The position numbers and the translations under genes are program-made. A model generated the notes under the pieces. The model was not told the origin of the DNA and searched no databases. It worked only from the letters and a program-made list of their open reading frames with translations. Below, in pieces: positions 8,098 through 17,242 of a stretch of 64,000 bases of DNA (the stretch's first letter is position 1; every line of letters begins with the position of its first letter). Source of the stretch: JAGPUQ01 sp050179115 (GTDB lineage: Bacteria; Pseudomonadota; Gammaproteobacteria; Pseudomonadales; Porticoccaceae); contig JBFXFL010000004.1 of the NCBI GenBank assembly GCA_050179115.1, forward strand, positions 1 through 64,000. The letters run 5' to 3'.

Positions 8098-8751
8098 TCA
8101 ATAAGTCGCGTGGAGCGACCGCCACACGACCCGCAAGCTACCGTGCTCGAAGGGCGGCACCAGCAGGGCGTGGAGTTCGCCACGCGGATTGATCAGCACC
8201 AGATTGCCGCTGTGTTCGACCTGATAATCGGTGCCGCCGCCAACGGGCGGTGCGAAGCCCGTTTGCCATTCCAGCGCGACCTTGAGCAGCCGCGCCGGCG
8301 CGCCGGTGACGCCGACGAAATCGGGATGGAAACGCGCGACGTAAGACGCCAGCACCGGTGGGGTATCGCGCTCGGGATCGACGCTGATGAAGATCACTTG
8401 CAGGTCTTGCTGGTCGCGCGGTTTCAGCTCCGCATACATTTTGCCGAGCGTCGCCAGCGTCGTGGGGCAGATATCGCCGCAGTGGGTAAAACCAAAGAAC
8501 GCCAGCGTCCAGTGCCCTTGCAGCCGCGCCTCGGTGAAGGGCTGGCCCGCCTGATCGACCAGACTCAGGCCCGCCACCGGGCGCGGCGGGTCAATCAGGT
8601 AGACGTGCTGGTTGCGCAGTTCATAGGGGTTGAGAATCCGCGGCTGCGATAGCCGATGGATCAAACCGCCGATCACCAACACCACAAACGCCAGCGCCAG
8701 GGCTACGGTGAGCCGGATATTGCGCCGTGCAACCGGATCCAGATCACTCAT
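8098..8751 (-). CDS. SCO1/SenC copper chaperone for cytochrome oxidase
   Basis: Delivers copper to the CuA site of cytochrome oxidase subunit II, or acts as a thiol reductase for it. The 217-residue protein has an N-terminal membrane anchor (about residues 12-31) and a thioredoxin-like domain with the SCO motif THCGDICPTTL, whose two cysteines bind copper with a histidine in VEHSGNL. The ATG at 8751 is chosen because it overlaps ctaB by four bases and gives the usual MSDLDPVARRN start. It is the last gene of the leftward cox cluster. Confidence 0.93.
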   Translation of the reverse strand: MSDLDPVARRNIRLTVALALAFVVLVIGGLIHRLSQPRILNPYELRNQHVYLIDPPRPVAGLSLVDQAGQPFTEARLQGHWTLAFFGFTHCGDICPTTLATLGKMYAELKPRDQQDLQVIFISVDPERDTPPVLASYVARFHPDFVGVTGAPARLLKVALEWQTGFAPPVGGGTDYQVEHSGNLVLINPRGELHALLVPPFEHGSLRVVWRSLHATY

Positions 8752-9671
8752 ATTCGCCTGACACCAATCAGCGCGGGCTCTACCAGATAGTGGTCGGCCA
8801 GCATGATGGCGAACAGCGCCAGCAGATAGACGATGGAGTACTTGAAGGTGGTCATGCCGAGCGTCGCGTCGGTGCCCCAATAGAGACGCAGCGCCCAGTA
8901 CAGAAAGCCGCCACCCAGAACCAGGGCACCGAGCAGATACAACCAGCCGCTCATGCCGGTCAGATACGGCAGCACCGTTACCAGGATCATGAGGATGGTA
9001 TAGAGCAGGATATGGAGTTTGGTGTAGCGCTCACCGTGGGTGACCGGCAACATCGGGATATTCGCGCGTGCGTATTCGTCCTTGCGGTGCAGCGCAAGGG
9101 CCCAGAAATGGGGCGGCGTCCAGGCAAAGATGATGAGTACCAGCAGCAGTGCATGACTGTGGACTTCGCCGGTCACCGCGGTCCAGCCCAACAGCGGCGG
9201 CGCGGCACCGGCGAGACCGCCGATGACAATGTTCTGGGGTGTGGCGCGTTTCAGGTAGAGGGTGTAGACCACCGCGTAGCCCAGCAACGAGGCCAGCGTG
9301 AGCCAGGCAGTGAGCGCGTTGATCCAGACCAGCAGGATCGCCATGCCGGCTACGCCGAGCACGGCGGCGAACAGCACAACCTGGGACGGCTCGATGCGGC
9401 CCTGGGCCACCGGCCGATTCAGGGTACGCGCCATTTTGAGGTCGATGTGGCGATCCACCAGATGATTGACGGCGGCCGCCGCCGCCGCGCACAGGGCAAT
9501 ACCCAGATTGCCGAGCACGAGGATGCGCGCAGGGACCATGCCGGGGACTGACAGGAACATGCCGATCACGGCGGTGACGATCATCACCAGCACGACATTG
9601 GGCTTGCACAACTCCAGATAGTCGCGCCAGCTTGCCGGGCTGTCGGAGAGCCGCTCAGAGGTCATGGGCAT
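8748..9671 (-). CDS. ctaB: Protoheme IX farnesyltransferase (heme O synthase)
   Basis: Farnesylates heme B to heme O in the inner membrane, the first step to heme A. The 307-residue UbiA-family protein has the catalytic aspartate motif NHLVDRHIDLKMARTLNRPV near residues 68-87, a second aspartate-poor loop, and about nine membrane segments. It overlaps the ctaA stop by 17 bases and the SCO start by four, so the three are translationally coupled. Also called cyoE. Confidence 0.95.
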   Translation of the reverse strand: MPMTSERLSDSPASWRDYLELCKPNVVLVMIVTAVIGMFLSVPGMVPARILVLGNLGIALCAAAAAAVNHLVDRHIDLKMARTLNRPVAQGRIEPSQVVLFAAVLGVAGMAILLVWINALTAWLTLASLLGYAVVYTLYLKRATPQNIVIGGLAGAAPPLLGWTAVTGEVHSHALLLVLIIFAWTPPHFWALALHRKDEYARANIPMLPVTHGERYTKLHILLYTILMILVTVLPYLTGMSGWLYLLGALVLGGGFLYWALRLYWGTDATLGMTTFKYSIVYLLALFAIMLADHYLVEPALIGVRRI

Positions 9672-10698
9672 CGCGCAAGGTCCAGATCTTGGTCGCCAAG
9701 GTTACCAGTGCCAGCAACAAAAAAGCGGCGCCCAGGTTATGAGCCACGGCAACCGGCAGCGGCAGCGCGAAATGCACGTTGGCAACGCCAAGCGCAACCT
9801 GCACGCTCAACGCCAGGGCGATGACGCCCGCCAGGCGCCGCGCACCGCTCCAGGGGATCGCCAGCAGCGCGGCGCAGAGCCCCAGCATTATCAGAGTGGT
9901 CACCAGGGCGCCGATACGGTGGCCGATGTGAATGGCGGTGCGCGCTTCGCTCTCCAGCAGGCCCCCCAGATAATTCGGCCCGATTCCCTGAGTGATGTCG
10001 AAGCCCTTCGCAAAGTCCATCGTGGGCCACCACTCGCCATGGCAGGTGGGGAAGTCGCCGCAGGCGAGCGCCGCGTAGTTGGAAGTGACCCAGCCGCCCA
10101 GCGCGATCTGGCAGAACACCGTCACCAGGCCCAGCACGACCCAGGGTTTGATGGCCAGGAGCCGGCCCGCGACCGCGCCCTCGATTCGCCAGGGCCGCTC
10201 CCTCAGGCGCAGCGCCAAAAGCCAGAGTAGCGCCAGCGTGGTGACGCCTCCGAGCAGATGCAGGGTGACGACTTGCGGCCACAGCTTCAGGGTGACGGTC
10301 CACATGCCAAACAGTGCCTGCCAGATCACCAGAAACAGCAGCAGCAGCGGCAGGCGGAAGGGGTAATCGCCTTCCTTGCGCCGCCGCCAGGCCAGCACCG
10401 CAAGCGCCAGGATGCAAAGCGCCAGAGTGCCGGCAAAGTAGCGATGCACCATCTCCGGCCAGGTCTTGTCGGTGGCCACCGGAGCGTCCGGAAAACGGGC
10501 GTCGGCGCTGGCAATTTCGTGGTCGGCGCGCGGCCACAGCAGGTGACCGTAGCAGCCCGGCCAGTCCGGACAACCCAGACCGGCATCCGCCAACCGCGTG
10601 AACGCCCCCAGACCGACCACGACCACGGCAAGACAGGCCGCGATCAGGGCCAGACGCGCGCCGGGCTTTGCGGGCAGGATGGTACTGGAAGCCGCCAT
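9655..10698 (-). CDS. ctaA: Heme A synthase (COX15/CtaA)
   Basis: Converts heme O to heme A by oxidising the C8 methyl group. The 347-residue protein has eight membrane segments. The first loop carries LADAGLGCPDWPGCYG, a conserved cysteine motif of the type 2 COX15/CtaA family. Conserved histidines lie in MVHRYFAG, VVTLHLLGG, AIHIGHRIGA and AVAHNLGA and ligate the two hemes. It sits between a conserved small cox-cluster gene and ctaB. Confidence 0.95.
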   Translation of the reverse strand: MAASSTILPAKPGARLALIAACLAVVVVGLGAFTRLADAGLGCPDWPGCYGHLLWPRADHEIASADARFPDAPVATDKTWPEMVHRYFAGTLALCILALAVLAWRRRKEGDYPFRLPLLLLFLVIWQALFGMWTVTLKLWPQVVTLHLLGGVTTLALLWLLALRLRERPWRIEGAVAGRLLAIKPWVVLGLVTVFCQIALGGWVTSNYAALACGDFPTCHGEWWPTMDFAKGFDITQGIGPNYLGGLLESEARTAIHIGHRIGALVTTLIMLGLCAALLAIPWSGARRLAGVIALALSVQVALGVANVHFALPLPVAVAHNLGAAFLLLALVTLATKIWTLRDAHDL

Positions 10699-10700
10699 GG

Positions 10701-11321
10701 TCAGTTTTCCGGTGAGTATTTCAGCAGATGACGCAGATCCGCGAGCATATCCGCGCCGCTATGTTCGGACGTGAAATAGAGCATCGCCATGCCGGCCCTG
10801 TCCACCACGAATACGGGACTGGCGGTCCTTTCCCACGCTGCCGCGACCGCCGCCGGCCAACGCGTGAAGGCTGCGGTATCCGCCCGCATCAGGGTCAGGT
10901 GCGGGTGCTCATGGTGCAACCAGTCCATCGTCTCCGCATCCGGAGGCTCGCCCAGCACCAGCAGAACCCGCTCCACCCGCAGCGCATCCTTTTCGAGTCG
11001 CACGTGAACCTGACGGGTAAGGTACAGCGCCGAGCGACAGGCTTCCGCGCAGGGGAACACGACGGGAATCAGCAGACGCCATTTCGGCGGCATTGCCGCC
11101 CATTCCAGTGGCGCGCCGCCGGCGGTGTGCAGATCAAGCTCGGCGACCTGTGCCACCGGACGCAGCAGGACGCCACGATTGCTGGTGCCCAGCAGCGCGA
11201 GCAATCGCGCCTTGCTCTGCTCGTCGCGAGGCAGAGCGACAAAACCGCCGACGATCACCGCAATTACGGTGCCCAGAATAAGCCAGGGCTGCAGCGATCG
11301 CCCGCGAGGTCTCTCATTCAT
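10701..11321 (-). CDS. Conserved cytochrome-oxidase-cluster protein of unknown function
   Basis: A 206-residue protein with one N-terminal membrane anchor (about residues 13-31, LILGTVIAVIVGGFVAL) and a periplasmic domain whose C-terminal half (FPCAEACRSALYL, HLTLMRAD, FVVDRAGMAMLYF) resembles a redoxin/SCO-like fold. CAEAC gives a CxxxC pair like SCO proteins, so a role in copper handling or oxidase assembly is likely by inference. A gene of this size occupies the same place between SURF1 and ctaA in Pseudomonas (PA0111-type). The start at 11321 overlaps SURF1 by eight bases. Confidence 0.75.
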   Translation of the reverse strand: MNERPRGRSLQPWLILGTVIAVIVGGFVALPRDEQSKARLLALLGTSNRGVLLRPVAQVAELDLHTAGGAPLEWAAMPPKWRLLIPVVFPCAEACRSALYLTRQVHVRLEKDALRVERVLLVLGEPPDAETMDWLHHEHPHLTLMRADTAAFTRWPAAVAAAWERTASPVFVVDRAGMAMLYFTSEHSGADMLADLRHLLKYSPEN

Positions 11322-12075
11322 GCTCTGAAGCTCCGGTTCGCCGCAGCACTTCGGCGATGTTGCTGTTGGTAACCAAGGTAAGAATTGCCAGGGCCGTCGC
11401 CAGCGCGAACCACTGAACGGCATAGCCCAAGTGCTGTTGGGGAGTGAGATTGACCATCGTCCAGGTGGTGTCCAGCCCGGGACTGCTTTCGAGCCGCACC
11501 ACATCCGGAAACAGCGCGCGCCCCAAACGCCGCTCCAACTGCACCTGATCGATCTGCTGGACGACCTGAGGCCAGCCGGCAGCCGGTTCCTCGCGCCCCA
11601 ACACCAGGGGCTTGCCCGGCACCTGGTACAGATACCCGATCCAGCGGACTTGCACAGGCACGGGCGGAATATCCGGCAACTGCGCACGGGTCGCTCCGGC
11701 AGGGAGCCAGCCGCGATTGACCAGCACCCAGCCACCGCTGTCGAGCGCCACCGGAGTCAGGACTTCAAAGCCGGCGCGGCCACCCCGCATCCGGTTGTCG
11801 AGGAGAAACTGGTGTTCGACATCCGGGACGCCATCGAGCTGGACCCGTACATACAGGTTGTCGGACCCAGGCGTTATGGCAGCCATGGGTACAGGAACCT
11901 GCTGTCGGCGGCTGTCGTACGTTGCGAGAAGCGCACGCTTCTCGTCAGCCCGCTGCAACTGCCAAGTGCCGAGACCCAGGGTGACCGGCAGCAACGGCAG
12001 GCAGAACAACAACAGCTTGAAGTTCAGGCGCCACTGAAAGCGCGGCTTTCGGTGGCGCTGGGGGTCGGCGGGCAT
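11314..12075 (-). CDS. SURF1 family cytochrome oxidase assembly protein
   Basis: Helps insert heme A into oxidase subunit I. The 253-residue protein has the SURF1 layout: an N-terminal membrane helix (about residues 20-40, LLPVTLGLGTWQLQRADEK), a periplasmic domain with FLLDNRMRGGRAGFEVLTP and GWVLVNRGWLP, and a C-terminal helix (HLGYAVQWFALATAL). It is followed by the coupled unknown gene and ctaA. Confidence 0.93.
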   Translation of the reverse strand: MPADPQRHRKPRFQWRLNFKLLLFCLPLLPVTLGLGTWQLQRADEKRALLATYDSRRQQVPVPMAAITPGSDNLYVRVQLDGVPDVEHQFLLDNRMRGGRAGFEVLTPVALDSGGWVLVNRGWLPAGATRAQLPDIPPVPVQVRWIGYLYQVPGKPLVLGREEPAAGWPQVVQQIDQVQLERRLGRALFPDVVRLESSPGLDTTWTMVNLTPQQHLGYAVQWFALATALAILTLVTNSNIAEVLRRTGASEHE

Positions 12076-12118
12076 ATATGGTTAAATCCGGCTTTACGCT
12101 AGCGGGAGGAAACGAACC

Positions 12119-12376
12119 TTGTGGCTGAAAGCGCTGATCGTCGTTCTGTTTGTCGCCCTGTTGATCAGCCTCACCACCGGCTTGGTGTTTCTGCTCAAGG
12201 ATGTCGGCAATGGCCGCCGCCGCACCCTGTACGCCCTGGGCGTCAGGGTCGCCCTCGCCTCGGCGCTGCTGGTCGCCATCGGCTGGGGCTTTTGGTCAGG
12301 GCGACTTAACAGTACCGCACCCTGGGACCGGCAGTTGCACCCCCAGCAGGTGGCGCCGGCGCCCGCCAACCCCTGA
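12119..12376 (+). CDS. Small twin-transmembrane protein (DUF2909-like)
   Basis: An 85-residue protein with two membrane helices (about 4-27 and 43-62) and a short proline-rich tail. The sequence MWLKALIVVLFVALLISL matches the start of small membrane proteins found in the cox clusters of Pseudomonas relatives. The start is TTG, supported by GGAGG nine bases upstream. It faces against the cox genes and is divergent from SURF1. Role unknown; an oxidase-associated function is inferred from position only. Confidence 0.7.
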   Translation: MWLKALIVVLFVALLISLTTGLVFLLKDVGNGRRRTLYALGVRVALASALLVAIGWGFWSGRLNSTAPWDRQLHPQQVAPAPANP

Positions 12377-12484
12377 CGCCCCGGTGTCACGCGGCGATCA
12401 CCACCGTCTTTTTGCCAACACGATTTTTACCAACAAGGTCTTTGCGAACAGCACCGTACCTATGCAGGCACCGCCATGCAGAGA

Positions 12485-12515
12485 CGGCAACGGCCAGGAC
12501 ACCTGGCCGTTGCCG
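12485..12515. terminator. Bidirectional hairpin between the small membrane gene and coxC
   Basis: A perfect 14-bp stem (12485-12498 with 12502-12515) and a 3-base loop lie in the 158-base gap where the plus-strand small gene and minus-strand coxC converge. There is no long T-tract, but symmetry and position suggest a terminator serving both directions. Confidence 0.65.
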
Positions 12516-12534
12516 TTGCGTGCGCGGATGTCTT

Positions 12535-13437
12535 TCAGCCGAGCACGTACACGAAGATGAACAGACCGAGCCAGACCACATCGACAAAATGCCAGTACCA
12601 GGACGACGCCTCAAAGCCGAATTGATCGTCCGGCTTGAAATGCCCCTTGAGACCTCGCAACAGCTGAATCGCCAGCATGAAGGCACCCAGGCAGACGTGA
12701 AAGCCGTGGAATCCCGTCAGCATGAAGAAGGTCGTGCCGTAAATGCCGGACTTCAGTGTCAGCCCCATTTCTGTATAGGCTTCGTGATACTCCACGTACT
12801 GAACAACGGCGAATGCGAGTCCAAGCGCGACGGTGACGGCCAAGAAGAAGTTGAAACGGCCGCGATTGCCGTGCTTCATTGCGTGGTGGGCGATATGCAC
12901 CGTCCAGCTCGACGTCAGCAGCAGAATCGTATTCCACAGTGGCAGCCATCCGGCAAGCTTGCTCCAGCCCGGAAAGCCCATGTTTTCATGAGGACCCACA
13001 AAGGTGGTGCCGCCTAGCGCCTGATCGGGGGTCTGCATGACCGGCCAGTTCGCCGTAAAGCCCTGCCACAGCAGCGCATTGGTCATTGCCTTGTCGCCCT
13101 CGCCACCCAGCCAGGGCACCGCCAGTACTCGCACATAGAACAGCGCACCGAAAAACGCGGCAAAAAACATCACTTCGGAGAAAATGAACCAGCCCATGGC
13201 TATCACGAAAGATCGTTTCACCTGCGCGCTGGTCATGCCGCGCATGTTTTCCTGAATAACCGTGCTGAACCAGTTGAACAGCACACAGGCCAGAACCAAC
13301 GAACCCGCCAGCAGGAACAACGGGGACTTTCCCTGCACAAAGAGCCCGGCGCCGAGTGCCATGCTGCCCAGGGACGCTGCCGTCAGCACAGGCATCCAGC
13401 TGTTTTCGGGAATGTAGTAATTACTCTCGGATGCCAT
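12535..13437 (-). CDS. coxC: Cytochrome c oxidase subunit III
   Basis: Integral subunit of the aa3-type oxidase, thought to stabilise proton uptake. The 300-residue protein has seven membrane helices and family motifs FSEVMFFAAFFGALFY, SSWTVHIAHHA and LTGFHGFHVCLGAFML, ending in YWHFVDVVWLGLFIFVYV. The ATG at 13437 is preceded by AAGGAG with good spacing; the frame is open 14 codons further upstream but that lacks support. It is cotranscribed after ctaG. Confidence 0.96.
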   Translation of the reverse strand: MASESNYYIPENSWMPVLTAASLGSMALGAGLFVQGKSPLFLLAGSLVLACVLFNWFSTVIQENMRGMTSAQVKRSFVIAMGWFIFSEVMFFAAFFGALFYVRVLAVPWLGGEGDKAMTNALLWQGFTANWPVMQTPDQALGGTTFVGPHENMGFPGWSKLAGWLPLWNTILLLTSSWTVHIAHHAMKHGNRGRFNFFLAVTVALGLAFAVVQYVEYHEAYTEMGLTLKSGIYGTTFFMLTGFHGFHVCLGAFMLAIQLLRGLKGHFKPDDQFGFEASSWYWHFVDVVWLGLFIFVYVLG

Positions 13438-13479
13438 GTGTTTCTCCTTAAGAATGCGGCGCCCTTGGCGACCGGCCAA

Positions 13480-14034
13480 TCAGTTGCGCGCCGTCACGGC
13501 GACGGATTGCCGGTCGGTGACATCGAACAGGGTGTAGGACAGGGTTATGGTGTTGACGCTGGACGGCAACGCGGGATCGATAAAGAATACCACCGGCATG
13601 TTGGCTTCTGCGCCAGCCTTTAATGGTTGCTGGTCGAAACAGAAACATTGGGTTTTTTGCAGATACTGCGCTGCATTGGCTGGCGTCACACTGGGAATAG
13701 CCTGCGCCACCATGTCTCGTTCGGTATCGTTGCGGGCGTAGAACTCGATCTTGTGCGACTCACCCGGATGCACCCGTACCGCATCGGTCAGCGGTCTGAA
13801 CTCCCAAGGCATGGCGCTGTTGTTGGTAGTGACAAACTGTACTTTCACCACTCGCTCCCCATCGACCGCGGGCTGATCGGCCACATAACGCCCACTGGTT
13901 TTGCCGCCAAGGCCGGTAATCTCACACAGCGCGTCGTATAACGGCGGCATCACGAACATCGCAAATCCGAACATGGCGACGCCGGCCAGCAGCGACCAGA
14001 GGACTGTCTTTCTGACCGGATTGTTCGCCGCCAT
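13480..14034 (-). CDS. ctaG: Cytochrome c oxidase assembly protein CtaG/Cox11
   Basis: Copper chaperone that delivers copper to the CuB site of subunit I. The 184-residue protein has one N-terminal membrane anchor (about residues 11-32) and a periplasmic immunoglobulin-like domain with the copper-binding CFCF motif in KTQCFCFDQQPL, plus MPVVFFIDP. It lies between coxA and coxC. Confidence 0.95.
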   Translation of the reverse strand: MAANNPVRKTVLWSLLAGVAMFGFAMFVMPPLYDALCEITGLGGKTSGRYVADQPAVDGERVVKVQFVTTNNSAMPWEFRPLTDAVRVHPGESHKIEFYARNDTERDMVAQAIPSVTPANAAQYLQKTQCFCFDQQPLKAGAEANMPVVFFIDPALPSSVNTITLSYTLFDVTDRQSVAVTARN

Positions 14035-14043
14035 AAGCTAGGC

Positions 14044-15597
14044 TTACCGGATCGCGGGCGGGGTTGAGAACGTATGGTAGGGCGCGGGCGTCGGCACCGT
14101 CCACTCCAGGCCTTCGGCGCCTTCCCACACTTTCGGGTCGCTGATCTTGCGGCCGGCCACGATGGTCGCGATCACGTTGTAAAGGAACAGTAATTGCGAC
14201 GCCCCGTAAGCAAAGGCACCGATGCTGGAGACCATGTTCCAGTCGGCGAATTGCAGCGAATAATCCGCATAGCGCCGCGGCATGCCGGCCAGGCCGAGGA
14301 AATGCTGCGGGAAAAAGGTGACGTTGAAGGCGACGAAAGACACCCAGAAATGGACTTTCCCCATGGTCTCGTTGTACATCCGGCCCGTCCACTTCGGAAT
14401 CCAGTAATAGACCGCCGCGGTGCTGGAGAACAGCGCACCCGCCACCATCACATAGTGGAAGTGAGCCACCACAAAGTAGCTGTCGTGGTACTGGATGTCC
14501 GCCGGAGCAATCGCCAGCATCAATCCGGTGAAGCCACCGAGCGTAAACAGAATCACAAAAGCGATGGCAAACAACATCGGGGTTTCGTAGGTGATGGCAC
14601 CGCGAAACATGGTGGTGATCCAGTTGAACACCTTCACGCCAGTGGGCACCGCGATCAACATGGTGGCGTACATGAAGTACAGTTCGCCGGCGAGCGGCAT
14701 GCCCACGGTGAACATGTGGTGGGCCCAGACAATGAACGACAGGAAGGCAATCGCCGCTGTCGCATATACCATGGACGAGTAGCCAAACAGCGGCTTGCGG
14801 CTGAAGGTGGGGATGATGGCCGAAATCACCCCGAACGCCGGAATGATGATGATATAAACCTCAGGGTGCCCGAAGAACCAGAACACGTGCTGGAACAACA
14901 CCGGATCGCCGCCGCCAGCCGCATTGAAGAAGCTGGTCCCGAAGTTGATGTCCATCAGCATCATGGTCACGGCGCCCGCGAGCACTGGCATCACGGCAAT
15001 GAGCAGAAACGCGGTAATCAGCCAGGTCCACACAAATAGCGGCATTTTCATCAGCGTCATCCCGGGTGCCCGCAGGTTCAGGATGGTGGCGATGATGTTG
15101 ATGGAGCCCATGATCGAGGAGGCTCCGATGATGTGAATACCGAAAATAAAGAAATTGACTGTCGGTGGCGCATAAGTAGTAGACAACGGCGCATAGAAGG
15201 TCCAGCCGAAGTTCGGACCGCCGCCCTCCATGAACAGAGTCGACGCCAGCAGCGCAAAGCCGAACGGCAGGATCCAGAAACTCAGGTTGTTCATCCGTGG
15301 CAGCGCCATGTCGGGCGCACCGATCATCAGGGGAATCATCCAGTTCGCCAGGCCGACAAACACCGGCATGATGGCGCCGAACACCATGATCAAGCCGTGC
15401 ATGGTGGTCATCTGGTTGAAGAATTCGGGCTTGACAATCTGCATGCCGGGCTCGAACAGCTCGGCGCGAACCACCATCGCGAAAAATCCACCCAGCAAAA
15501 ACATGGCGAAACTGAACCACAGGTACATCGTGCCGATGTCCTTGTGGTTGGTGGCGCGCAGCCAGCGACCAATACCTTTAGCGGGACCGTGAGCCAT
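14044..15597 (-). CDS. coxA: Cytochrome c oxidase subunit I
   Basis: Catalytic heme-copper subunit that reduces oxygen to water and pumps protons. The 517-residue protein has 12 helices. Visible motifs are MTTMHGLIMVF (low-spin heme a ligand), FWFFGHPEVYIIIIPAFG (CuB histidine cross-linked to tyrosine), WAHHMFTVG (two CuB histidines) and VVAHFHYVM (heme ligands). The HPEVY glutamate marks the A1-type K/D-channel family. A ten-base gap separates it from ctaG. Confidence 0.97.
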   Translation of the reverse strand: MAHGPAKGIGRWLRATNHKDIGTMYLWFSFAMFLLGGFFAMVVRAELFEPGMQIVKPEFFNQMTTMHGLIMVFGAIMPVFVGLANWMIPLMIGAPDMALPRMNNLSFWILPFGFALLASTLFMEGGGPNFGWTFYAPLSTTYAPPTVNFFIFGIHIIGASSIMGSINIIATILNLRAPGMTLMKMPLFVWTWLITAFLLIAVMPVLAGAVTMMLMDINFGTSFFNAAGGGDPVLFQHVFWFFGHPEVYIIIIPAFGVISAIIPTFSRKPLFGYSSMVYATAAIAFLSFIVWAHHMFTVGMPLAGELYFMYATMLIAVPTGVKVFNWITTMFRGAITYETPMLFAIAFVILFTLGGFTGLMLAIAPADIQYHDSYFVVAHFHYVMVAGALFSSTAAVYYWIPKWTGRMYNETMGKVHFWVSFVAFNVTFFPQHFLGLAGMPRRYADYSLQFADWNMVSSIGAFAYGASQLLFLYNVIATIVAGRKISDPKVWEGAEGLEWTVPTPAPYHTFSTPPAIR

Positions 15598-15612
15598 GAC
15601 GAGTATCTCCCC

Positions 15613-16785
15613 TTATTGGCCTTTCTTGAGCTTGAATACGTCCACCGGCTGGACGATGTTGTCTTCTGATTTGTTGCCCCAGGCATTGCGCTCATAGGTG
15701 ATGACCGCCGCCAGATCGACCTCGGACAACTGCGCGCCAAACGCCTGCATCGCGGTGCCCGACTTTCCGTTCACCACAATGTTCAAGTGATCCGCGACCG
15801 GCCCGAGCGCGATTTTGCTGCCCTTGAGGGCAGGAAAGACGCCTGCGATGCCCTCGCCTGCCGCACCGTGGCAACTGGCACAACTACGGCCATAGACCGC
15901 CTCGCCCTTGGCCATCAACTCGTCCTGCGTAAACGTTTTCTCGGTCAGCGCCCGCATCGCGGTTGTTTCGGATTGCTTCTTGGCCAGCCAGGTATTGAAC
16001 TCTGCTTCGGGCACCGCATTGACAACGATGGGCATGAACGCGTGGTCCTTGCCACACAGCTCCGCACAGCGACCGCGATAAATGCCGGGCTTGTCGACGC
16101 GCGCCCAGGTTTCGTTGACGAAACCCGGTATGGCATCGCGCTTGACTGCCAGGGCAGGCACCCACCACGAATGGATCACGTCGGCGGCCGTCATCAGCAG
16201 CCGTACCTTCTTGCCGACCGGAATGACCAGCGGTTCGGTCACTTCTTCGAGGTAGAATTCGGTTTTCGGCGCGTTGCCGTAAATCGATGCCTGCGACGTA
16301 GCCAGCTCGCTTATGAAGCTGACGTCCTTGCCGAGGTAATCGTACTTCCACTTCCACTGGTAGCCGGTGATCTTGATGTCGAGGTCGGCTTCACTGGTAT
16401 CGTAAAGCTCCTTCAAACTGGTCGTGGCGGGAAACGCCATGACGATGAGGATCAGCGCCGGAACGATGGTCCAGGCCAGCTCGACCTTGGTGCTCTCATG
16501 GAAGTTGGCGGGCTGATGGCCGCGGGATTTGCGGTGGGCGAACATGCTGTAGAACATGACCCCGAAGACCGCGACGCCAATCCACACGCAGATCCACGTC
16601 ACTATCATGTGGATGTCGTAGACGTTCTGGCTCACGCTCGTCACGCCCTGGGGCATATTGAGCAGATTCCAGCCCGAGGGCTGTGCCGCCGGCTCGGCCG
16701 CCGCTGCGTGAATCCACGGTAGCAGCGCCAGCGCGCCAATACCTCCCCGGACCAGTTGCTTTGCTTTAGAAACCATCGCCCTCAT
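15613..16785 (-). CDS. coxB: Cytochrome c oxidase subunit II with fused cytochrome c domain
   Basis: Accepts electrons at the binuclear CuA centre. The 390-residue protein has a signal peptide, two membrane helices and a cupredoxin domain with the CuA motif CAELCGKDHAFM near residue 228. The C-terminus adds a class I cytochrome c domain, with heme motif CASCH near residue 301 and a distal methionine likely in GTAMQAF, so the enzyme is of caa3 type. ATGs at 16785 and 16776 are both possible starts. A weak promoter-like pair (TACAAT at 16870-16875 on the minus strand) lies upstream. Confidence 0.95.
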   Translation of the reverse strand: MRAMVSKAKQLVRGGIGALALLPWIHAAAAEPAAQPSGWNLLNMPQGVTSVSQNVYDIHMIVTWICVWIGVAVFGVMFYSMFAHRKSRGHQPANFHESTKVELAWTIVPALILIVMAFPATTSLKELYDTSEADLDIKITGYQWKWKYDYLGKDVSFISELATSQASIYGNAPKTEFYLEEVTEPLVIPVGKKVRLLMTAADVIHSWWVPALAVKRDAIPGFVNETWARVDKPGIYRGRCAELCGKDHAFMPIVVNAVPEAEFNTWLAKKQSETTAMRALTEKTFTQDELMAKGEAVYGRSCASCHGAAGEGIAGVFPALKGSKIALGPVADHLNIVVNGKSGTAMQAFGAQLSEVDLAAVITYERNAWGNKSEDNIVQPVDVFKLKKGQ

Positions 16786-16975
16786 CGTCTCCGTTTTGAT
16801 TGAACCACTGCCGGGCTGTGAAGGGGCGGCCCGTCGCGACCGCAGGCACCGGGGAAAGTTCGGCGGGCGATTGTACCAGAGCCCGCAAGGGTAAAAACAA
16901 TATCGCGGTCGGGGTTTCTTGCGTTTCGTTTAACGTGCGGCCCAAAAAATTGACCTGGATCAGGCCGGCGCGGCT

Positions 16976-17224
16976 TCACTTCGGGGAGCGCGCCGGATCG
17001 ATCAGCCGCACCGGCTCCGGCTTCGCCTGCTCCAGCTGTACGGCGCGCTCCGGCCGCGTGGCGGGCGGCGTGGGCATCAGTGTGCCAGCACCAGTCTCGC
17101 TGAAACCGCAGGCGATGCACTCGCGGTGATCCTGGCCGTCGCGATGAAAGACGACCGTGCGGTCTGCCATCTTGCAGTGCGGACAGATCGCCCCGGCGAC
17201 AAAACGCCGCTTTTCGCTAAACAT
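16976..17224 (-). CDS. YheV-like small zinc-ribbon protein
   Basis: An 82-residue protein with two CxxC pairs, ICPHC and ECIACG, forming a zinc ribbon, and a start (FSEKRRFVAGAICP) like the YheV family of gammaproteobacteria. The last 30 residues are a proline-rich, probably disordered tail. It follows the FabY-like synthase by 18 bases and is probably cotranscribed with it. Role unknown. Confidence 0.75.
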   Translation of the reverse strand: MFSEKRRFVAGAICPHCKMADRTVVFHRDGQDHRECIACGFSETGAGTLMPTPPATRPERAVQLEQAKPEPVRLIDPARSPK

Positions 17225-17242
17225 GCCGGCTCCGACGCGACA

